DNA of 64,000 nt from Strigamia acuminata (taxonomy: Eukaryota; Arthropoda; Chilopoda; Geophilomorpha; Linotaeniidae), in the NCBI GenBank assembly GCA_949358305.1, contig OX442314.1, positions 16,175,060 through 16,239,059 on the forward strand, written 5' to 3'. Position numbers and translations under genes: made by a program. The stretch's first letter is position 1; every line of letters begins with the position of its first letter. The notes under the pieces are model-generated. The model did no database searches. It was not told where the DNA came from and was given only the letters and a program-made list of their open reading frames with translations. Shown here piece by piece: positions 57,238 through 64,000 of the stretch.

Positions 57238-58189
57238 ATGGAAAGTTTTAAATTGTATTTAACGTTGGCCATTATTTCAATTTTGAAAACACAAACAAAA
57301 TCTTCATTGTTAGAGTTTTTAGATGAAGACGATCCTGAAGATGCATCGATGCGCGTAGCGAAAGTGATACATACAAATTGTAAATATACATAGCCTATAT
57401 ATTAAATTTATAGTGAAGATTCGTTAACCAATTACAATGCCATCGCATATTCGATATAATTTCAACACCATCTTTAGAATTAAATTTAATTTTAGTGAAT
57501 TTTTAAAAGTTGGAATTTATACTGTTTGTGTGTTTAAATCAACAGAAAATCTCATCTAACAAAAAATTCATCATTGCTGTTAATGTAGGTGATGACATTT
57601 ACATTTAAAAGTGTATATTTAACAATTCATATGTAAAAATAACGAGTTTTCACTGCAAATGTGTATCATTTGTTATGCATGACACCAAATTTCATCTCAT
57701 TTAATTAACTTTATTCAAGACGAAGTGTGGAAGAAATGCGACCGAATCTGTCATGAAAAATTCAAAAATCTTGCTTTAACTTACAAATCCTGTAACCGAG
57801 CCTTATCTTTCATTATTATCTGTCAATACGACGGTGGAAAAATAAATCAACCAGAAGCTCGTGAAGGTAAGCTTCGGCACGGTCTGATAGGTCGTGAACC
57901 TTCTAGAAATCCTCTGCTATTAGGTGAAAAGAATCCACTGGAAGCTCGTGCGTCACGTCCTAAGGAGCCTGTGCAACGTCTTGATCAACTGGAAGGTCGT
58001 GCATCACGTCCTATGGAGCCTGTTCAACGTCGTGAACTTAAGAAAGATCCTCTGCTATTTGGTGGTATAGCTACTACACTTGCAGATGATGATGATGAAC
58101 CTGCTGATATTGGCACTGTTATTACAGGATCTCCTCAATTACCAGGTGAAGAAGTACCGATAGTTTCACATGCAAAACCGAATACTTAA
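57238..58189 (+). CDS. Unknown secreted protein with Cys-rich core and proline/arginine-rich repeats
   Basis: Two exons. 57238-57379 encodes a signal peptide (MESFKLYLTLAIISIL) and an acidic stretch (LDEDDPEDAS), ending in phase 1 at a GTAAAT donor. 57720-58189 (TAA) joins in the matching phase. Exon 2 has C-x3-C-x13-C (WKKCDRICHEKF ... YKSCNR), then a tail built from two tandem copies of a roughly 18-residue unit (LEARASRPKEPVQR, LEGRASRPMEPVQR), an Asp run, and IGTVITGSPQLPGEEVP. There is no family match. Arg-rich spacing could suggest a cleaved precursor peptide, but I see no consistent dibasic-Gly signals. Exon 2 is duplicated about 1.5 kb downstream as a decayed copy. Confidence 0.65.
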
Positions 58190-58429
58190 TTTCAAACAAA
58201 CAGCAGGGTAAAACCAAACAAAATTAAACAGAAATGTCATACTTTTATGGATGTGTAACTTCAATTTGTGGATTAAAAAATTTATTATTAAAAAATTATG
58301 CATCATTATCAAAATAGTTTGAAAATTAGTCAATAAATATAAACAATTAGATTTAAATTGACGACATAGCTCAGTATTTAGTATTTAGTATTAACTAATT
58401 AAATATGTTGTTTATTTTCCAAAGGAGGG

Positions 58430-59190
58430 GTGCCCCTTATCAGCCGAAGCCTACAAGAAGGGACACCCCACAGAATGCACATTAAACGATTTAACAAAAA
58501 ACTGAACAGGCGCCGTTGTCGCCGTAGAAAGAATCATGGTTAGGTCGAGCAGAAAGGTAATAAAGAAGAAAGAAATAGAAAATACAAAAATATTCTTTAA
58601 CAATACAAACACTAATTAGAGTTAATCAAAAAATTATTTTTAACTTTGTTCAACGAGCAATTATAAATATCAATATCAGATAAAGATTCATTTGCACTCC
58701 GCATCAAGCGGCCAACGGGATAATGCGGACACCGGACCCAAAATAGGATCCGAGGAGAGCGCAACTCTCTTAGCACCAAAAGGTACATTAAAATTCAGAT
58801 TATACAATAAGCGCAGAGTAATAATCATACCATTAACCAAACGATAAATAAAAATGCAGTCCAATAATGTCATAGTTAATTTAATATATCGTAAATTCAA
58901 CGCAACTAGTACTTCTGGATAAGAGAATTTGACTGACGACGAGGGGTACCTTTTATAGATAGTCCAAGCAAAATTCCATTGCAACCCCTCTAAACCATTT
59001 AACAAATATGCCGAACAACCCCTCCAAATTCAGCAAGCAAACAAAATTCGCGAACGAATCAAAGAGATGAACAGAGTAGCGCCTGGCGACAAGAAGCTCC
59101 TCAGCCAGGAGTGACTAATGCTGTTTCTTGGTTTTTCGCATGTTCTTGGGTTTTTTTCTTAACAAGGGGGGCCAGCGCCCCCTCTTGACT
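58430..59190 (-). mobile_element. Truncated non-LTR retrotransposon (LINE) 3' fragment
   Basis: The minus-strand frame 59005-58688 reads TLLDCIFIYRLVNGMIITLR then LLYNLNFNVPFGAKR. It resembles the C-terminal tail of Jockey/CR1-like LINE polymerases (the ...FLYKLLNG...INFNVP... pattern). Further LINE-like words upstream are broken by stops. The surrounding sequence fills the gap between the two copies of the secreted-gene exon. The ends are approximate. Confidence 0.55.
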
Positions 59191-59212
59191 CCCTCATTTA
59201 ATTAACTTTATT

Positions 59213-59552
59213 CAAGACGAAGTGTGGAAGGAATGCGACCGAATCTGTCACGAAAAATTCAAAAATCTTGCTTTAAGTTACAAATCTTGTAACTGAGCCT
59301 TTATCTTTCATTATTATCTGTCAATACGACGGTAGAAAAATGAATCAACTAGAAGGTCGTGAGGCTCCTAAAGATCCTCTGCTAGGTCGTGTTCTGGCTC
59401 CTGTACTTGAAGATGATGATGAACCTGCTGATATTGGCACTGTTATTACAGAACCTCATCAATTACCAGGTGAAGAAGTACTAATAGTTTCAATTGCAAA
59501 ACCCCGTACGTATTTCAAACAAACAGCAGATATGGTAAAACAAAAAAAATAA
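59213..59552 (+). pseudogene. Decayed second copy of the secreted-gene exon 2
   Basis: Close to 57720-58189 in DNA, including the acceptor TTATTCAAG and WKECDRICHEKFKNLALSYK. It has a TGA directly after YKSCN, where the parent has CGA, plus a frame change just after. The repeat tail is shortened to a single unit, and IGTVITEPHQLPGEEV follows. The flanking 3' sequence (to about 59712) also matches the parent's 3'UTR. There is no signal-peptide exon nearby, so it is called a pseudogene. Confidence 0.75.
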
Positions 59553-59712
59553 ACAGAAATGTCATACGTATATAGATGTGTAACTCCAATTTGTGGATTA
59601 AAAAATTTATTATTAAAAAATTATGCATTATTATCAAAATAGTTTGAAAATTAGTCAATAAATACCAACAATTAGATTTAAATTGACGACATTATTTAGT
59701 ATTTAGTATCAA

Positions 59713-60192
59713 AATGCTGTAAATGTACAAGAATTCCAATCCGTAATAGAAATTATTACGAAATTATATAACAAAGAAGTAGAATTATTTACAATAATTA
59801 CAAGTTTTACAGCTAGAACAATCAGCTGCTTCGGGTAATATCTATCTCGTGGCCTCTAGAACTGCAAAAGTAAAGACGCCAAATAAACAACTTTGCGTTT
59901 CTCAACAGAGCATGCACCATAAAGTACAACTTCAACAATAAAATCTGAAGTAAGTGCAGCAGTTAGAAACAAAAATAAATAGAAATGTAGAAAAAATTCA
60001 TTTGAAAAAAACACTCAAATGAAACTTTCATTCTCATACAGCCAAGCTAACCACGTTTTCTCTCACACTTTCGCGAAAAAATATCTCGTTATTACAATTA
60101 GAAAGAAAGGAAAAGAATGCGTAACAAAAGTAAGCTTTTTAAAAAAAATTAAAATTAAAAATTAAAATGTTAGTGACAGCGCCGTTTATTAT
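59713..60192. other. Intergenic gap
   Basis: AT-rich sequence between the decayed copy and the 3' end of the ATP-grasp-related gene. No feature was recognised. Confidence 0.45.
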
Positions 60193-63147
60193 TTAGTTAA
60201 AGTTGTTTTCAAGCAATTTACCGTTGACGCAATCAACTTCTGTCCATGTTTTTTTCCTTAGCAGCTGACAACCAATGATAAAAGGTAAGTGGAGGTGATA
60301 ATGAGCGAAAAACGGGAGCGGGTCCCCCGAATCAAAAAACGCTTCACTGCTTCGCATTAACTGTCGAAAGAAATGTTTCATCTGCGACATGGACGGTTGG
60401 CGAAGACACGACAATAGTTCCGGATAAATTGAATACTGCATCGGGTCAACCACTGATTGCAACGGTCTGAAATCAATGTTTTAGTTGATTTTTTTATTTT
60501 GATTTTTACACTTTATAAATATTTCACCTGTTTGTTTCGCAGGGTTTTCCCTGTACGAGGCAATTAATAAATTCTGGTTCTTTTTCAAAGTTCAGAAATG
60601 GAACACCGATACTTGGGTAACAACTTAACGGAAAAGCTCGTCCTTCTTCGGATATGACTAAATTGAAAGTCAAGGCCCCTGATTCATTGCCAGGTCCAAG
60701 CTGAAATAAAATTTGATAAAAATTAGCCCCTAATTTTAAAACTTGCAAAACAAAAAATTAAAAAATTAAAATTATTGCACAAATTTAGGCCAAAGCTTCA
60801 TCTCGAAGTTCATCTCATTTAATTATAATTTATCAGTTGCTGGTTCCAGCATGGAGTTCGTGAAAATGGATACGACTTGCAAATTACAAATTATCTCTTT
60901 ATTTACTGGTGTTATTGACCGGTTTTTGCAATAGTAAGAGTACCGAACTTGTGTGTCATTATACATTTTTAAAGTTACTGCAATGAGTGTACCTGTTTTA
61001 GAACTCCGTCGATCATCTTTAAAATCTGTTCATTGATGTCTTGGGTCAATTTGAAATTTGAATCCGGGTTATTGGAGGATGTGGAAATGGCGATGCATTT
61101 ACCAGAGCAAATTAAACTGGTGCTGGTGAATTTTTCCATTGAAAAGAGGAACTGTTGGTCCAAATTAGCAGGTTTTAATTAAAAGAAACAATAAATTATG
61201 GTGTTAATGCCTTACCGAGTGGAATCCACTTAAATCTGTCAACAAGTCATCTTCATCGCAATTAAGTGATTCTTCAGAAGATAAGGAATTTGATCTTTTG
61301 GTAAGCGCCCCAAAATCATCACTGCATTGAATTATCAAAAAAAAATTATAAAAAATTGAAAACATTTCATAAAAAAATGAATATAAAAAAAATTAACGAT
61401 CAATTGATGACTAAAGGTCTGCATTTAGCATTGAAAAAAATTCTGACCTCATATCACAGATTAAATAATCACGGCGATCAAGATTAGGCCATTTTTTCAA
61501 GGTTCACCAATTTCAAGGTTGTTAGGCTGTTAGGCCATATCATCTTCAATTGCATTTCACTTATTTCGAACACTATTAACTCTCACCTAGATGAATCCAT
61601 CTTGTTATAGTTCACGTGATCAGCTTCAACATTGTTATTGTTGATGGGTATCATTGAATTGCCAGCATAACGATGTAGAAGAAAAACTCGGCATCCTTGT
61701 CGCTCCAATTTTGATTTAGTTAGAAAATCAAATCGCATGTCTTCTATTCTCGAAACCGGAATAAATACATCGACCTGTTGAAATAAAAAATAAAGTAAAT
61801 TTTTTGACGTTATTTCCAGTTAGGTTTTATCTTTTGTAATTCAATTGACCTTTTCCTTTAGTGCAATCAAGCAAAGCTCCCTTACATAGTCTTGAACACC
61901 CCTTCGCGGGTCAGGAACGGTGTAATAAGCATCAATAGCATTAGAAAACTTCGTTGGGTTGAACCAATTTAGACCAAAGTCACATGCAATTACTTTATGT
62001 CCGGATGCATTAAGGAGACGTGCAATGTGTAATGCCACAGCCTAAAAGACAAACAAAGAGAAAGACAATTTTAGTTTCTTATTTTTCTCAAATCTGTCAA
62101 TGTGTGTCATGTCTACAGTTTGACTCGCTTTATCGGTAATTGAACTGGGCAACGAGGTTAGTACCAATTGTCATGTTAATCTTTTCCATCAGATTAATTT
62201 TAAAAAACATATTGTGTAAGCTTCAAACAAAATGTCGAATATGACTATTAAATTTTAATATTAATATTTAAGCGCAATAACGAGCTAGTTATCGAGGTGG
62301 TAGTTATTTGACGATTTAATTTAATTTTGTGTGTTGGTATATTTAAGTTTAAAACTTATTTGCAATTATTGGTAGTCTATGTGTGGCTGTCCTCTTATCA
62401 GATTGTATTTCTCAGGGACAAACAAAAATAGTTTACATTTTATCACATAAAATCAACAGAAAACAGCCCATAGAGTAATTTCAAGAAAATGAATTGGATT
62501 GTTAATTGGATTTGACGGATACATTTTTTAGGGTGAAATCTACTCCAAAGGTTTGTTTACCCACTTGGTTTTAATTAAAGATTAGTAATCAATTAAAACA
62601 ACTTTAAAAAAGCAATTAAAGGAAATTAAAAACGGAAATCAACATCAATTAATTCAGCAATTGATCAGATTTGTGTAAATTAAACCTCACAAACGTTTCA
62701 CATCTTACCTGAGAACATCCGTTGATGAGCACCGTTTGTTTCGGACAAAAAACTTTAGGTTTTGAAAATATTGAAACGATGGACTGGATAAAGTAATTGA
62801 TTGTCCGGCGAACTAAACTGTAGAAAAGAACAACAGCAATAACAGGCAGAAGCATGATCCATTGGACAACCAATAAATAAATCAGCAAAGCCACCATCAA
62901 GCGACATTTTTCGTACCTGCAATTTAAAAAAACAAAAATTAATTTCCAATTGACAAAATAATCAATTTTCTCTTAAAATCAAAACAAATTGAAATGAAAG
63001 AAAAACTTACACGCTGATGTTTGTCGCCGCCTGACTATTTCGTCTACGGAAAGATCCCACTCCGTTTACCAATCCCCTTCTTAACCCTTTTTTCATCGCT
63101 CTACTTCCTTCTGTAGGATTGAAGCAACCAACTTGTCTGCAACCCAT
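60193..63147 (-). CDS. Membrane-anchored ATP-grasp-related protein
   Basis: About 470 residues in about 8 exons. The start ATG at 63147 gives MGCRQVGCFNPTEGSRAMKK, a basic N-terminus. A hydrophobic stretch of about 30 residues follows (62880-62800), enough for one or two membrane passes. The family-typical N-terminal fold is QTVLINGCSQAVALHIARLL, ASGHKVIACDFGLNWF, YYTVPDPRRGVQDYV and VDVFIPVSRIED. A Ser/Asp-rich linker (SNSLSSEESLNCDEDD) sits where ATP-grasp lobes would be. The exon at 60700-60530 reads NLVISEEGRAFPLSCYP, where active relatives have a (D)F-x-V...G...IECNPR-like segment, so the Glu, Asn and Arg appear replaced. The last exon (60460-60193) matches the family tail (FFDSGDPLPFFAHYHLHLP). 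Relatives are mostly microbial or fungal as far as I know. It may be a pseudo-enzyme. Confidence 0.65.
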
Positions 63148-64000
63148 AATGCGTGCGACTGACAGTGTCGCTAATGCTATGTCAAATATAATCTACTGTC
63201 CGGTAAGGTTCAAAGTCTAAACTTGCGTAGCGCTTGAATTACAGTACTTTGCTCTACGGTTCAAAGTATGAGGTTGAGTGATGTAAATAGTCCTAGTTTT
63301 TACAAATAAAAGCAAAAAGATTTATGTACTTTGGATAAGCGACCCCTGAACCCTTCTATCGATTCTTTCTCTAGTTATAGTGATGTCGGCGACGTCTAGC
63401 GAACTTTTGAATGGGTGGCGCAATTTTAAGTTTACACATTTCACAGTTTCCTTTCATTCTGATCAAAACAGTTTTCGGAAGGGATTAAAACACTGATAAA
63501 ATGGAAAAATCATCGCACTTTTTCTAGTTAAAACACTGAAACGCAAAGAGGAAAAGACGAAATTTCGTTTATTCATTTAAAACAGCAAATAAATTACGGA
63601 GTAGTCTGTAATTGAGTTAACCCTGTTATACTTTATTACTTATAATCAGTAATGGTTTATTAATGCTTAAGTTTCGTTTCTAATTTGTTTTAATTACGAT
63701 TTATCTTGTAATTACTCTGCCAAGCAAGACTTTAATTTATTCAAGGTTGAAGGAAATGTCCGAAAGACCAATGTCTATTTTTAAAACGGAGAAGGTTACG
63801 TAAGCAATACTACTGTGTATTATTTTAACGGCCTGTCATAACACGACTCTTTTGTCATGTCGAAGTTGAAATTGAAGATTTCTTTTGTACTGTATATATT
63901 ATTTCCAAAAGAAGTCATGATTTTTAGACTAGGTACTGTATTAAAAAAATATTTTTCTAGGATTTTTAAAGTTTTTTTCTTGTTATAGGAAAAACCATGG
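63148..64000. other. 5' flank of the ATP-grasp-related gene, to the window end
   Basis: AT-rich with no supported coding frame. It should contain the promoter of the minus-strand gene. Confidence 0.45.

Overview
This is a eukaryotic nuclear window from a small-genome invertebrate. It is AT-rich, with compact multi-exon genes, mostly 45-120 bp GT-AG introns and T-rich acceptors. DEG/ENaC channels, an ankyrin-WGR-PARP gene of the nematode PME-5 type, a three-C1 diacylglycerol kinase and FBXO11 together fit an ecdysozoan (arthropod or nematode relative). The species cannot be fixed from the sequence. All gene models below are hand-spliced from splice sites, reading frame and family similarity, without transcript support.

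Layout. 252-11245 (+): a very large ankyrin/WGR/PARP gene, 5' partial. 12553-14872 (+): two paralogous small secreted six-cysteine proteins. 15436-20203 (-): a gene with two complete DEG/ENaC channel modules joined in one frame, its second module interrupted by a ~1 kb near-perfect palindrome carrying convergent tRNA-like Pol III units. 23069-29421 (-): FBXO11. 30127-34912: a defective DIRS-type tyrosine-recombinase retrotransposon with its inverted termini and internal complementary region preserved, lying between the divergent 5' ends of FBXO11 and POLE2. 35026-37034 (+): POLE2. 39695-52227 (-): diacylglycerol kinase theta/dgk-1 type, with one 8 kb intron. 52840-56196 (-): DDX54. 57238-58189 (+): an unknown secreted protein, followed by a LINE fragment and a decayed second copy of the gene's last exon. 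60193-63147 (-): a membrane-anchored, ATP-grasp-related protein with apparently altered catalytic residues.

The housekeeping genes (POLE2 in replication, DDX54 in ribosome biogenesis, FBXO11 in ubiquitination, DGK in lipid signalling, PARP in ADP-ribosylation) do not form one pathway; they are ordinary neighbours. The unusual material is the double DEG/ENaC gene, the palindrome inside it, the DIRS element whose ends can be worked out base by base, and two lineage-specific secreted gene groups. No virus, CRISPR array or bacterial-type operon was seen.
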